Shown here piece by piece: positions 10,536 through 19,040 of a stretch of 64,000 nucleotides of DNA. The position numbers and the translations under genes were made by a program. The DNA comes from Streptomyces rapamycinicus NRRL 5491 (GTDB taxonomy: Bacteria; Actinomycetota; Actinomycetes; Streptomycetales; Streptomycetaceae). Positions within the stretch are counted from its first letter, which is position 1. Each line of letters opens with the position of its first letter. The stretch covers positions 2,604,001-2,668,000 of the forward strand of contig NZ_CP085193.1 in assembly GCF_024298965.1 (NCBI RefSeq), in the 5' to 3' direction. The notes beneath the pieces were generated by a model. The model searched no databases, was not told the origin of the DNA, and was given only the letters and a program-made list of their open reading frames with translations.

Positions 10536-10640
10536 GTGCTTCACGGGCTGGCCGTGCAGGCCCGCGACGGCGCCACCACCGAGGAACTACAGGCGATCAT
10601 CGAATCGGCGATGCTCGGCGCCCCGCGAGCCGATCCGTGA
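10536..10640 (+). pseudogene. C-terminal remnant of a TetR-family regulator
   Basis: Thirty-four codons ending at TGA 10638-10640 read LHGLAVQARDGATTEELQAI and a short tail. The GLAVQARDGA plus E-L-x-A-I ending is typical of the last helix of TetR-family ligand-binding domains. No DNA-binding part remains. It abuts the lactate permease fragment on the opposite strand. Confidence 0.5.
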
Positions 10641-10652
10641 CCCCCGGGTGGC

Positions 10653-11669
10653 TTACGGCCCGTCCGGGTCCGCGCGGTCGAGGGCGGGGTGGGCGGCCGG
10701 GGTGGTCCCGGCGAGCAGGTAGTCCGCGGCGGCGGTGTCCGTCACCAGGCTGGTGACCAGGCCGGACCTCAGCACCGCCCCGATCGCCTCGGCCTTACGG
10801 CGGCCACCGGCGATGGCCACCACCTCGGGGATCCGGCGCAACCGGTCGGCCTCCACGGTGATGCAGCGCTCGCCCAGGTCGCGGCCGATGCGGCGGCCCT
10901 CGGCGTCGAAGAGGTGGGCCGACATCTCGGCGGCGGCGCCCAGGCTCTCGTAGTGGGCCCGCTCCTCCTCCGTCAGCATGTCGTAGACCGTGGAGATCCC
11001 GGCCTCCCAGGAGCCGATGGAAACGCAGGCCACGGTGACCTTGTCGAAGTACTCGAAGGCGCGGGCGATACCGGTCTGGCCGCGCAGGGCGTCCGCGGTG
11101 GCCGTGTCCGGCAGCAGCATCGGCGCGTAGATGGGATGCGCCTCACCGCCGGAGACGGCGGCGGCGCGGCGCACCGCCTCGACCGAGCCCCGCTCGGCCG
11201 TGCCCGCGTCGTACACGCCCGTGAGCTGGACGACGGTGCACGGGGGCAGCCGGTGCAGCGCGGCCGCCATGTGGATCGTGGACCGTCCCCAGGCCAGCCC
11301 CAGCACATCCCCCTCGGTCACCAGCTCGCCCAGCAGGTCCGCGGCGACCTCGCCGAGGTTCTCCGGGTCCGGGGTGTCCGCCTCGGCGTCGGCCGGGGAC
11401 TCCACGACGACCGCGTGGCGCAGCCCGTAGCGGGCGCGCAGCGCGTCGGAGCGCTCCGCGTCGAGCTCGGCCGGAACCCGGATTTCGATGCGCACCAGAT
11501 CGCGCTCGAGCGCCGTCTCCAGCACCCGCGCGACCTTGAAGCGGCTGACGCCGAACTCCTCGGCGATCTGGATCTTGGACTTGCCCTCGAGGTAGAAGCG
11601 GCGCGCCATGGCCGCCGCCTGCACCAGTTCGGCGGGTCCCATCCGCGTGGCTGAACGGCCCGTCGACAC
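10653..11669 (-). CDS. SorC-family (sugar-binding) transcriptional regulator
   Basis: Cytosolic DNA-binding regulator of about 338 residues. The N-terminal helix-turn-helix (ARRFYLEGKSKIQIAEEFGV then SRFKVARVLETALERDLV) is followed by the SorC effector domain, a sugar-phosphate-isomerase-like fold: LLGELVTEGDVLGLAWGRST is the substrate loop and AVRRAAAVSGGEAHPIYAPM the phosphate site. It ends with VTDTAAADYLLAG. I prefer GTG 11669 because GAGGAG lies 8 nt before it; a GTG at 11690 is also in frame. Next to rpe, it may sense a phosphorylated pentose or related sugar, which is inference. The left neighbour is the decayed segment, so its original downstream partner may have been lost. Confidence 0.85.
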   Translation of the reverse strand: MSTGRSATRMGPAELVQAAAMARRFYLEGKSKIQIAEEFGVSRFKVARVLETALERDLVRIEIRVPAELDAERSDALRARYGLRHAVVVESPADAEADTPDPENLGEVAADLLGELVTEGDVLGLAWGRSTIHMAAALHRLPPCTVVQLTGVYDAGTAERGSVEAVRRAAAVSGGEAHPIYAPMLLPDTATADALRGQTGIARAFEYFDKVTVACVSIGSWEAGISTVYDMLTEEERAHYESLGAAAEMSAHLFDAEGRRIGRDLGERCITVEADRLRRIPEVVAIAGGRRKAEAIGAVLRSGLVTSLVTDTAAADYLLAGTTPAAHPALDRADPDGP

Positions 11670-11777
11670 CGCGGTCTCCTCACTATTCACTGTCCGGACT
11701 CACCGTTCATCCTGTCAGAAACGGCGGAGTTGGTTTGGCCTTCACCCTTGAGTTCATCGACCGGTAGCTACGTCGCC

Positions 11778-12452
11778 TCATGAACCGGGGGTGCCGGTCG
11801 CCTTTTCGGCGAGGTGGCGCAGCTCCCGTACGGCCTTGGCCGGGTCGTCGGCGCCGTAGACGGCCGAGCCCGCGACGAACACATCGGCGCCCGCCTCGGC
11901 ACACCGCTCGATGGTCTCGGCCGACACCCCGCCGTCCACCTGCAACCACATCTGAAGGCCGTGCCTGGCGATGAGCTGCCGGGTGCGCCGGATCTTCGGC
12001 AGCATGATGTCCAGGAACGCCTGGCCGCCGAAGCCGGGCTCCACGGTCATCACCAGCAGCATGTCCAGCTCGGGCAGCAGATCCTCGTACGGCTCGATGG
12101 GCGTGGCGGGCTTGAGCGCCATCGACGCCCGCGCGCCCTTGGCCCGGATCTCGCGCGCCAGCCGCACCGGCGCGGCCGCGGCCTCCACATGGAAGGTGAC
12201 GGAGCCGGCGCCCGCCTCGATGTACTGCGGCGCCCAGCGGTCCGGGTCCTCGATCATGAGATGGCAGTCCAGCGGGGTCCGCGTGGCCCTGCCCAGCGAT
12301 TCGACCACCGGCACACCGAGGGTGAGGTTGGGGACGAAGTGGTTGTCCATGACGTCGACGTGGAGCCAGTCGGCGCCTTCGACCGCCTTCGCCTCATCCG
12401 CCAGGCGGGAGAAGTCTGCGGACAGGATGCTGGGATTGATCTGCGGGGCCAT
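11778..12452 (-). CDS. rpe: Ribulose-phosphate 3-epimerase
   Basis: Interconverts D-ribulose 5-phosphate and D-xylulose 5-phosphate in the pentose phosphate pathway, linking to the Calvin-like and shikimate carbon pools. The 224-residue TIM barrel is complete: [15 protein letters not shown] at the N-terminus, [18 protein letters not shown] (metal His/Asp), [25 protein letters not shown] and [11 protein letters not shown], followed by [17 protein letters not shown] (phosphate site). ATG 12452 is the natural start. The upstream 150 bp contain a 20-bp tandem repeat. The gene for a SorC regulator follows it on the same strand after about 110 bp. Confidence 0.95.
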   Translation of the reverse strand: MAPQINPSILSADFSRLADEAKAVEGADWLHVDVMDNHFVPNLTLGVPVVESLGRATRTPLDCHLMIEDPDRWAPQYIEAGAGSVTFHVEAAAAPVRLAREIRAKGARASMALKPATPIEPYEDLLPELDMLLVMTVEPGFGGQAFLDIMLPKIRRTRQLIARHGLQMWLQVDGGVSAETIERCAEAGADVFVAGSAVYGADDPAKAVRELRHLAEKATGTPGS

Positions 12453-12510
12453 GGCTCCAAGCCTCCCACGATCGGCGCCGGTCCATGGAGCCGGGATCTG
12501 ATCATCGGTC

Positions 12511-12580
12511 CGGCTCGGATCGGCTCGGTCCCGCTCGGACCGCCTCGGTCCCGCTCGGACCGCCTCGGTCCCGCTCGGAT
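12511..12580. repeat. 20-bp tandem repeat, 3.5 copies, upstream of rpe
   Basis: Units at 12521-12540, 12541-12560 and 12561-12580 read CG(G/C)CTCGGTCCCGCTCGGA with one or two changes, preceded by a half unit at 12511-12520. It lies between the divergent rpe and serine-hydrolase genes, so it could affect promoter spacing and may vary in copy number among strains. Confidence 0.85.
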
Positions 12581-12643
12581 CGACGGACGCCGGGGGAGAC
12601 GAGATCATGAAGATGGTCGAGCACCCCCTACAGGCAACCCACC

Positions 12644-13576
12644 ATGACGAGCGATCGAATACCCCGGCACCCCCGCACCGCGATGTGCGCGGCGCTCACA
12701 GCGGCCGTCGTCGCGGCGCCGGTCGCCGGGGCCGGGCCCGCCTCCGCGGCGGCCACGGCACCGCGGCCGGTCTGCGTCTCGCACCAGTCCGGGCTGGCCG
12801 GAAAGATGTCCAAGGACCTCGCCGGCGCGCTGCGCGGCCGGTCCGGAACCGTCGCGATCAGCCTCCGCGACCACACCACCCACACCCGCTGCACCCTGCG
12901 CGCGAACCAGAGGTTCGACTCCGCGAGCGTGGTGAAGGTGACGGTCCTGGGGACGCTGCTGTGGGACGCGCAGCGGCACCACCGGGGGCTGACCAAACGC
13001 GAGAAGACCCTCGCCAAGGCCATGATCACCAAGTCGGACAACGCCTCGACCAGCAAGCTGTGGAAGCAACTCGAGCCCGCCGGGGTCAAGGCGTTCCTGC
13101 GGACGGCCGGAATGGACGCCACCGTGCCCGGCAAGGACGGCTACTGGGGCCTCACCCGGATCACCGCGAACGACCAGGAGCGGCTCCTGGACCTGATCAC
13201 CCACGCGAACACGGTGCTGACCGACGCCTCGCGCACCTACGTCCTCACGCTGATGGGCAAGGTCATCCCCGAACAGCGCTGGGGCACCCCGGCCGGCGCC
13301 CCGGGCGGTACGAAGATCCATGTGAAGAACGGCTGGCTGGAGCGGTCCTCGCACGGCTGGCGGGTGCACAGCGTCGGCGCCTTCACCGGCGGCGGCCACG
13401 ACTACACGCTCACCGTGCTCACCCAGGACGACCGCACCATGCGGGCGGGCGTGGCCACCATCGAGGCCGTGGCGCGCGCGGTGCACAGGGACCTCAACCC
13501 CACCGCCCACGCCCGTACGCTCTACGCCCCGACCGACCGGCCCGGGGAAGCGCTTCCGGCGGTCCCGGAGGACTGA
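12644..13576 (+). CDS. Secreted serine hydrolase, class A beta-lactamase-like
   Basis: Exported 310-residue protein of the penicillin-binding/beta-lactamase fold. A signal peptide (residues 1 to about 37, hydrophobic [20 protein letters not shown] then AAA) is followed by the catalytic SxxK motif at Ser95-Lys98 (FDSASVVKV), an SDN motif at 131-133 (ITKSDNAS) and a KNG triad at 228-230 (IHVKNGW) in place of KTG. No clear class A Glu166 motif was found, so peptidase or esterase activity is as possible as beta-lactam hydrolysis. Start ATG 12644 has only a weak ribosome-binding site. It is convergent with rsmB. Natural substrate is unknown. Confidence 0.8.
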   Translation: MTSDRIPRHPRTAMCAALTAAVVAAPVAGAGPASAAATAPRPVCVSHQSGLAGKMSKDLAGALRGRSGTVAISLRDHTTHTRCTLRANQRFDSASVVKVTVLGTLLWDAQRHHRGLTKREKTLAKAMITKSDNASTSKLWKQLEPAGVKAFLRTAGMDATVPGKDGYWGLTRITANDQERLLDLITHANTVLTDASRTYVLTLMGKVIPEQRWGTPAGAPGGTKIHVKNGWLERSSHGWRVHSVGAFTGGGHDYTLTVLTQDDRTMRAGVATIEAVARAVHRDLNPTAHARTLYAPTDRPGEALPAVPED

Positions 13577-13600
13577 ACTCCCGGCCGGCCACGGGCGCGG

Positions 13601-15073
13601 TCAGCCGGTGCGGCGCAGCAGGGCCAGATACATGGCGTCCGTGCCGTGCCGGTGCGGCCACAGCTGGATGTCGGGGCCGTCGCCCAGCTCGGGCACCCCG
13701 GGCAGCAGCGGCCGGGCGTCGATCCACTCCGCGGAGACGGCCGCGCCGCCCCGCCCCTTGAGGACGTCCTCGACCACGGCCCGGGTCTCGGCCGGATGCG
13801 GGGAACAGGTGGCGTAGCCGACCACCCCGCCGATCCGCGCCGCGGCCAGCGCCTCCCGCAGCAGCCCGCGCTGGAGCGGGGCGAAGCCCTCGAGATCCTC
13901 GGGGCGGCGCCGCCAGCGCGCCTCGGGGCGGCGGCGCAGGGCACCCAGACCGGTGCAGGGGACGTCCACCAGCACCCGGTCGAAGGACTCCGGACGCCAC
14001 GGCGGCCGGGTGCCGTCCGCGGCGATCACCTGGTACGGCCCGGGGTTGCCCGCCAGGGCCCCGGCCACCAGCCGGGCCCGGTGCGGCTGCTTCTCGGCGG
14101 CCAGCAGCGAGGCACCGCGCTCCGCGCCGAGCGCGGCGAGCAGCGCGGCCTTGCCGCCGGGACCCGCGCAGCCGTCCAGCCAGCGCCGGTCGTCCCCGTC
14201 CAGCGGGGCGTTCGCCAGCGCGAGGGCCACCAGCTGGCTGCCCTCGTCCTGCACTCCGGCCCGCCCGTCGCGCACCGCCTCCAGCGCCCCGGGCTCGCCG
14301 CCCTCGGTGAGCCGCACCGCGTACGGGGACCAGCGGCCGGGCACCGCGCTCTGCTCGCCGACCGCGGCCAGCAGCTCCCCGGGCGTGGACCTGCCGGGCC
14401 GGGCGACGAGGGTGACCTCGGGCCGTTCGTTGTCGGCGGCCAGCAGCTCCTCCATACCGGCGCTGCCGCCGCCGAGCGCGTCCCACAGCGCGGAGACGAC
14501 CCAGCGCGGATGCGAGTGGCGGACGCCCAGATGCTCCTCGGGGTCCTCGTCGTACGGCGGGGCGACCCGCTCCAGCCAGCCGTCGAGGTCATGCGTGGCG
14601 ATCTTGCGCAGTACGGCGTTGACGAACTTGGCCCGGCCGTCGCCGAGCACCACCCGGGCCAGCTCGACGCTCGCCGAAACGGCGGCGTGGGTGGGGATAC
14701 GGGTCCCGAGCAACTGGTGGGCGCCGAGGCTCAGTACATCGAGCACGGGCGGATCCACCTCGCGCAGCGGGCGGTCCACGCATTCGGCGATGACCGCGTC
14801 GTAGGTGCCCTGGTGGCGCAGGGTGCCGTAGACCAGCTCGGTGGCGAGCGCCGCGTCCCGGGAGTCGAACCGCGGCCCGCTGCCGGCCTCCGCGCTCTCC
14901 CGCGCCTTGCGCAGCAGGGGCGGGAGGACGAGGTTGGCGTACGCGTCCCGTTCGTCGACCGCCCGCAGCGCCTCGAAGGCGAGGATCCGCACGGGGTCCT
15001 TCTGCGGGCGGCGGTAGGGCTTGCCAGGCCGGTTCGGGGCGTGGGGACGGCGACGACGGGGCTGGTCGGTCAC
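13601..15073 (-). CDS. rsmB: 16S rRNA m5C967 methyltransferase RsmB
   Basis: SAM-dependent rRNA methyltransferase (490 aa). The N-terminal NusB-like RNA-binding domain (DPVRILAFEALRAVDERDAYANLVLP through RAKFVNAVLRKI) is fused to a Rossmann methyltransferase. Motif I is WLDGCAGPGGKAALLA, motif IV DVPCTGLGALRRRPEARW with the Pro-Cys that releases product, and motif VI GYATCSPHPAET carries the catalytic Cys of the TCS motif. GTG 15073 (VTDQPRRRR) is preceded by GGGGGAGC at 13-8 nt; upstream in-frame codons overlap the ABC transporter repeats and are not credible. It lies 44 bp behind the ABC transporter and in front of a convergent serine hydrolase. Confidence 0.93.
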   Translation of the reverse strand: MTDQPRRRRPHAPNRPGKPYRRPQKDPVRILAFEALRAVDERDAYANLVLPPLLRKARESAEAGSGPRFDSRDAALATELVYGTLRHQGTYDAVIAECVDRPLREVDPPVLDVLSLGAHQLLGTRIPTHAAVSASVELARVVLGDGRAKFVNAVLRKIATHDLDGWLERVAPPYDEDPEEHLGVRHSHPRWVVSALWDALGGGSAGMEELLAADNERPEVTLVARPGRSTPGELLAAVGEQSAVPGRWSPYAVRLTEGGEPGALEAVRDGRAGVQDEGSQLVALALANAPLDGDDRRWLDGCAGPGGKAALLAALGAERGASLLAAEKQPHRARLVAGALAGNPGPYQVIAADGTRPPWRPESFDRVLVDVPCTGLGALRRRPEARWRRRPEDLEGFAPLQRGLLREALAAARIGGVVGYATCSPHPAETRAVVEDVLKGRGGAAVSAEWIDARPLLPGVPELGDGPDIQLWPHRHGTDAMYLALLRRTG

Positions 15074-15116
15074 GGGAAATGTGCTCCGGGGGACGGATCG
15101 GGCTGAAGGGACCAGC

Positions 15117-17132
15117 CTACGTCGCCGGGGCGTCGGCGGTCGTGGGACCGCCGTCCAGGGCCGCTCCGTCCACGATGGCTCCTCCCACGATGGTTTCGTC
15201 CACGATGCCTCCTTCCACGATGGCTCCGTCCACGGTCGCGCCGTTGACGGCAAGTCCGTCGTCAACACTCGTCGGCTGCTCGAACTGGGTGCGGTACAGC
15301 TCCTCGTAGCGGCCCCCGGCGGCCAGCAGCGCGGTGTGCGTACCGCGCTCCACGATCCGCCCGTCCTCCACGACCAGAATGAGATCCGCCGCCCGGACCG
15401 TGGACAGCCGGTGGGCGATCACCACCGCGGTTCGCCCGTCCAGCGCCTCGCCGAGCGCCTCCTGGACATCCGCCTCCGAGGTGGAGTCCAGATGCGCGGT
15501 GGCCTCGTCGAGGATCACCACCCGGGGCCGGGCCAGCAGCAGCCGGGCGATGGTCAGCCGCTGGCGCTCACCGCCGGAGAGCCGGTAGCCGCGCTCGCCC
15601 ACGACGGTGTCCAACCCGTCCGGCAGCGCCGCGATCAGACCCTCGAGACGGGCCCGGCGCAGTACCTCCCACAGCTCCTCGTCGGTGGCCTCCGGCCGGG
15701 CCAGCAGCAGATTGGCGCGGATCGAGTCGTGGAAGAGATGGCCGTCCTGCGTGACCATACCGAGGGTGGCGCGGATCGAGTCGGCCGTCAGATCGCGGAC
15801 GTCCACCCCAGCGAGCCGTACGGCGCCGCCGTCGGCGTCGTAGAGCCTCGGCAGCAGCTGCGCGATGGTCGACTTCCCGGCGCCGGAGGAGCCCACCAGC
15901 GCGACCATCTGGCCCGGTTCGGCGCGGAAGGACAGCTGGTGCAGGACCGGGACGCCACCGCGGGTGTCCAGGGTGGCGACCTCCTCCAGGGAGGCGAGGG
16001 AGACCTTGTCCGCGGCCGGGTAGCCGAAGTCGACGCGGTCGAACTCGACGGACACCGGCCCCTCCGGGACCTCCCGGGCGTCCGGCTTCTCCTTGATCAG
16101 CGGCTCGAGGTCGAGCACCTCGAAGACCCGCTCGAAGCTGACGAGCGCGCTCATCACCTCGACCCGCGCCCCGGCCAGCGCGGTCAGCGGCGCGTACAGC
16201 CGGGTGAGGAGCAGCGCGAGCGCGACGACGGCGCCGGGGTCGAGCCGCCCGTGCAGCGCGAACCAGCCGCCGAGGCCGTAGACCAGGGCGAGGGCCAGGG
16301 CGGAGACGAGGGTCAGGGCGGTCACGAAGGAGACCTGCACCATCGCGGTCCGCACCCCGATGTCCCGCACCCGCCGGGTCCGCGCCGCGAACTCGGCGGA
16401 CTCGTCGGCGGGCCGCCCGAACAGCTTGACCAGCGTCGCCCCGGGCGCGGAGAAGCGCTCGGTCATCTGGGTGCTCATCGCGGCGTTGTGCGCGGCCGCC
16501 TCGCGCCGCAGCTTCGCCAGCCGCCCGCCCACCCGGCGCGCGGGCAGCAGGAAGACGGGCAGGAGTACCAGCGTCAGCAGGGTGATCTGCCAGGAGATCC
16601 CGATCATGACGACGAAGGTGAGGAGCAGCGTCACCACATTGCCGACCACTCCGGAGAGGGTGTCGCTGAACGCCCGCTGCGCGCCGATGACGTCGTTGTT
16701 GAGCCTGCTGACCAGCGCCCCGGTGCGGGTCCGGGTGAAGAACGCCACCGGCATCCGCTGGACGTGGTCGAAGACGGCGGTGCGCAGATCGAGGATCAGC
16801 CCCTCGCCGATGTTCGCCGACAGCCAGCGGGTCACCAGCCCGAGCCCCGCCTCCGCCACGGCGATCGCGGCGATGAACCCGGCCAGCCAGAGCACCGTGC
16901 CCTGTCCCGAACGGTGGACGATCGCGTCCACCACCCGGCCCGCCAGCAGCGGCGTCGCCACCGCGAGCACCGCCGTGACCGTGCTCAGCACCAGGAACAG
17001 CAGCAGTTGGCGACGGTGCGGACGGGCGAAGGCGCCGATGCGGCGCAGCGTCTCGCGGGAGAAGGGCCGCCGGTCGTCCTGGGCGTTGGCCGTCTGATAC
17101 AGGGAATGCCAGGCGGTCGATTGCATGTCCAT
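15117..17132 (-). CDS. ABC exporter, fused permease and ATPase, with a repetitive C-terminal tail
   Basis: Half-size ABC exporter of 671 residues, acting as a dimer in the membrane. The transmembrane domain (about 35-320) has six helices, e.g. LLLFLVLSTVTAVLAVATPL and VVTLLLTFVVMIGISW. The ATPase domain has Walker A GSSGAGKST, signature LSGGERQRL, Walker B VVILDEATAHLD and the His switch IAHRLS. A tail of about 45 residues after the ATPase is made of five-residue repeats around A-I-V-x-G. ATG 17132 has GGAGG 6 nt upstream. Expression is from a MerR-type promoter with a 22-bp palindrome (17158-17188), so it is probably induced by a drug, metal or redox signal. No MerR gene is adjacent. Substrate unknown. 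Confidence 0.9.
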   Translation of the reverse strand: MDMQSTAWHSLYQTANAQDDRRPFSRETLRRIGAFARPHRRQLLLFLVLSTVTAVLAVATPLLAGRVVDAIVHRSGQGTVLWLAGFIAAIAVAEAGLGLVTRWLSANIGEGLILDLRTAVFDHVQRMPVAFFTRTRTGALVSRLNNDVIGAQRAFSDTLSGVVGNVVTLLLTFVVMIGISWQITLLTLVLLPVFLLPARRVGGRLAKLRREAAAHNAAMSTQMTERFSAPGATLVKLFGRPADESAEFAARTRRVRDIGVRTAMVQVSFVTALTLVSALALALVYGLGGWFALHGRLDPGAVVALALLLTRLYAPLTALAGARVEVMSALVSFERVFEVLDLEPLIKEKPDAREVPEGPVSVEFDRVDFGYPAADKVSLASLEEVATLDTRGGVPVLHQLSFRAEPGQMVALVGSSGAGKSTIAQLLPRLYDADGGAVRLAGVDVRDLTADSIRATLGMVTQDGHLFHDSIRANLLLARPEATDEELWEVLRRARLEGLIAALPDGLDTVVGERGYRLSGGERQRLTIARLLLARPRVVILDEATAHLDSTSEADVQEALGEALDGRTAVVIAHRLSTVRAADLILVVEDGRIVERGTHTALLAAGGRYEELYRTQFEQPTSVDDGLAVNGATVDGAIVEGGIVDETIVGGAIVDGAALDGGPTTADAPAT
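15163..15237. repeat. 15-bp tandem repeat, five copies, in the ABC exporter tail
   Basis: Five imperfect units of (G/C)CTCC-x-TCCACGATG at 15163, 15178, 15193, 15208 and 15223. In frame they encode repeats such as IVDGA and IVEGG on the minus strand. Being a multiple of three, copy-number change would not break the gene. Confidence 0.85.
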
Positions 17133-17157
17133 CACGTACCTCCGAGGTCTCATGAGG

Positions 17158-17188
17158 AACGTAGGACTTCAACCTAGGTTGAAGTCAA
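17158..17188 (-). promoter_or_regulatory. MerR-type promoter with 22-bp perfect palindrome in a 19-bp spacer
   Basis: Reading leftwards: -35 TTGACT (17183-17188), a 19-bp spacer, and -10 TACGTT (17158-17163). The palindrome 17165-17186 has half-site GACTTCAACCT and spans the whole spacer. An over-long 19-bp spacer filled by a dyad is the hallmark of MerR-family activation. It drives the ABC exporter that starts 26 bp further on. Confidence 0.8.
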
Positions 17189-17243
17189 CGCCCGTCGCCC
17201 GGCGCGTCCGTAGCCCAGGTCCGGTTTCGGCGCGGCGGTCCGC

Positions 17244-18176
17244 TCAGACCCCGAGCCGCTCGCCCTCCGCGATCCGGACCCCGCGCGCCCAGTCCGCCGC
17301 GAGCATCGGCTTCTTGCCCTGCGGCCGCACCCAGGTCAGCTCGACGGCATGGCTGCCGGTGCCCACGTACACGGCCTTCTTGGTGGCGGCCGGCAGACCG
17401 GGCTCCAGATCCGTACGGTCCGCAACCGGCCGCGCCGAGACGACCTTCAGCCGCTCCCCCCGGAAGGTGGTCCACGCGCCCGGAGCGGGGGTGCACGCGC
17501 GCACCAGCCGGTCGACGCGCAGCGCGGGCGCCGTCCAGTCGATCTCCGCGTCCTCGACGGTGATCTTCGGGGCGAGCGAGATGCCCTCGGCCGGCTGCGG
17601 CACCGGGCGCAGGGTGCCGTTCTCGATGCCGTCCATCGTCGCCTCGAGCAGCCCCGCACCGGCGAAGGCGAGCCGCGTCAGCAGATCGCCGCTGGTGTCG
17701 GTGGCCCGCACCTGCTCCGTCACCACCCCGAACACCGGCCCGGAGTCCAGCCCTTCCTCGATCTGGAAGGTCGAGGCGCCGGTCATCTCGTCGCCCGCCA
17801 GCAGGGAGTGCTGCACGGGGGCCGCGCCCCGCCAGGCCGGGAGCAGCGAGAAGTGCAGATTGACCCAGCCGTGCGCGGGGATCTCCAGCGCGGCTTTGGG
17901 CAGCAGCGCGCCGTAGGCCACCACCGGGCAGCAGTCCGGCGCGATCTCGGTGAGCCGGGCCAGGAACTCCGGATCGCGCGGCTTGGCGGGCTTGAGCACC
18001 TCGATCCCCGCCTCCTCGGCCCGCTCGGCGACCGGGCTGGCCACCAGCCGGCGGCCGCGTCCGGCGGGCGCGTCGGGACGGGTCACCACGGCCACCACCT
18101 CGTGCTTCTCGGACGCGATCAGCGCGTCCAGAGCGGGCAGGGCGACCTCGGGGGTACCGGCGAAGACGAGCCTCAT
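17244..18176 (-). CDS. fmt: Methionyl-tRNA formyltransferase
   Basis: Formylates initiator Met-tRNA with 10-formyl-tetrahydrofolate for bacterial translation initiation; cytosolic, 310 residues, the usual length. The N-terminal formyltransferase domain opens with [19 protein letters not shown]. The folate-binding and catalytic segment is [30 protein letters not shown], where the N-x-H and following Asp of family members are present as [15 protein letters not shown] and GLDSGPVF. The C-terminal tRNA-binding OB domain is [22 protein letters not shown] to the end. Start ATG 18176 is unambiguous. A 301-bp divergent spacer lies upstream. Confidence 0.95.
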   Translation of the reverse strand: MRLVFAGTPEVALPALDALIASEKHEVVAVVTRPDAPAGRGRRLVASPVAERAEEAGIEVLKPAKPRDPEFLARLTEIAPDCCPVVAYGALLPKAALEIPAHGWVNLHFSLLPAWRGAAPVQHSLLAGDEMTGASTFQIEEGLDSGPVFGVVTEQVRATDTSGDLLTRLAFAGAGLLEATMDGIENGTLRPVPQPAEGISLAPKITVEDAEIDWTAPALRVDRLVRACTPAPGAWTTFRGERLKVVSARPVADRTDLEPGLPAATKKAVYVGTGSHAVELTWVRPQGKKPMLAADWARGVRIAEGERLGV

Positions 18177-18477
18177 GGGTGGCGAACTACCTCTCACACA
18201 GCGGATACGGCGGGAACGTCGCGAACAGCGTCTGAAGTCTATGGTCCGCCGTCCGAGGGGGCGTACGAGCGGACTGCCGCACGCCCCGGACCGTGACCGA
18301 CGGGCGGGTGCCGCGTTGGTCAAGGCAGATTGACCGCATCGGGCCGCTGTCGCGGCCCGATCCATTTCCCGCCGTCCGTCCGACTCCCGGTCCACCCCCA
18401 GCCCTCCCCCCCAACTCCCCCGACTCATCCCCATCCATCCCCCATCCCCCGTCAACGCCGGTTCGAGAGGCTTGTTC
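18177..18477. promoter_or_regulatory. Divergent spacer between fmt and the HTH gene, with two dyads
   Basis: GGTCAA-N6-TTGACC (18318-18335) is a perfect 6-bp-arm dyad. It is followed 2 bp later by a 10-bp perfect hairpin ATCGGGCCGC/GCGGCCCGAT (18338-18361). Part of the rest (18370-18450) is a C-rich pyrimidine tract. The dyads could be an operator for either gene; no match to a known box. Confidence 0.35.
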
Positions 18478-18993
18478 ATGGCCGACCACGCAACTCATGA
18501 CGCCCAGGCACGGGCCAGCCTGCACCTCCTGGTCCGGGACATCGAGCGGGTCCGCCGACAGGTGGACGCGCTGCGCACGCTCACCGCCCAGCTCGGCAAT
18601 GTCTACCGCCCCCGTCGCACCGGCCCGTCCGCCGGTTTCGTGGTCTACGGACGCGCCCCGGCCCCCACCGTGCGGCTCGCCCAGGAACTGCGGGACAGCG
18701 TCGAGACGCTGGTCACGGCCGCGGTCGACTTCGACCGCTCACTCGGCTTCTCCTGGGACGCGGTGGGCTCCGCGCTCGGCGTCACCAAGCAGGCGGTGCA
18801 CCGCCGTTACGGCGCCCGCCGGGCCGCCGCGCAGAACGCGACCGAGGGCGGCGAACCGTCCACGGGCCGCCCCGCCGAACCCGCCCCCCTGCCCTCGGTG
18901 CCCGCCGCCCGCACGGTCCCCCCGCAGTCGACCCCGTCCCTCCGCGAGGACCCCCGCCCGAGCGCGTTCCCGAGCCCCCGGCCGTCCCTCTGA
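18478..18993 (+). CDS. Small helix-turn-helix protein (171 aa), function unknown
   Basis: The first about 120 residues are ordered: a helical segment ([20 protein letters not shown]), [12 protein letters not shown], and a C-proximal helix-turn-helix [22 protein letters not shown] that resembles the DNA-binding helices of sigma-region-4-like or AsnC-like small proteins. The last 50 residues are Pro/Ser/Glu-rich and probably disordered. ATG 18478 has GAGAGG upstream. The [19 protein letters not shown] pattern is frequent in Streptomyces proteins of unknown role. DNA binding is inferred from the HTH only. Confidence 0.75.
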   Translation: MADHATHDAQARASLHLLVRDIERVRRQVDALRTLTAQLGNVYRPRRTGPSAGFVVYGRAPAPTVRLAQELRDSVETLVTAAVDFDRSLGFSWDAVGSALGVTKQAVHRRYGARRAAAQNATEGGEPSTGRPAEPAPLPSVPAARTVPPQSTPSLREDPRPSAFPSPRPSL

Positions 18994-18995
18994 AA

Positions 18996-19033
18996 GCTCG
19001 GTTCTCCCCCGGCCACCGCCGGGAGGTGCCCCC
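18996..19033 (+). repeat. Dispersed repeat A, copy 3
   Basis: GCTCGGTTCTCCCCC, then GGCCACCGCCGGGAGGT, then GCCCCC. It has two compensating-looking changes (TACC to CACC, GCTG to GCCG) relative to copy 1, placed between the convergent HTH gene and priA. Confidence 0.7.
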
Positions 19034-19040
19034 GCCGGGC

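Larger units (their letters stand above)
9573..10652. other. Decayed segment behind the lanthipeptide locus
   Basis: About 1.1 kb without an intact gene. It is a patchwork of three remnants on both strands: an enolase-superfamily tail (9630-9728, minus), the middle of a lactate permease (9722-10533, minus) and a TetR tail (10536-10640, plus). The pieces abut with no spacer at about 9725 and 10534, which points to successive deletions. Confidence 0.7.
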
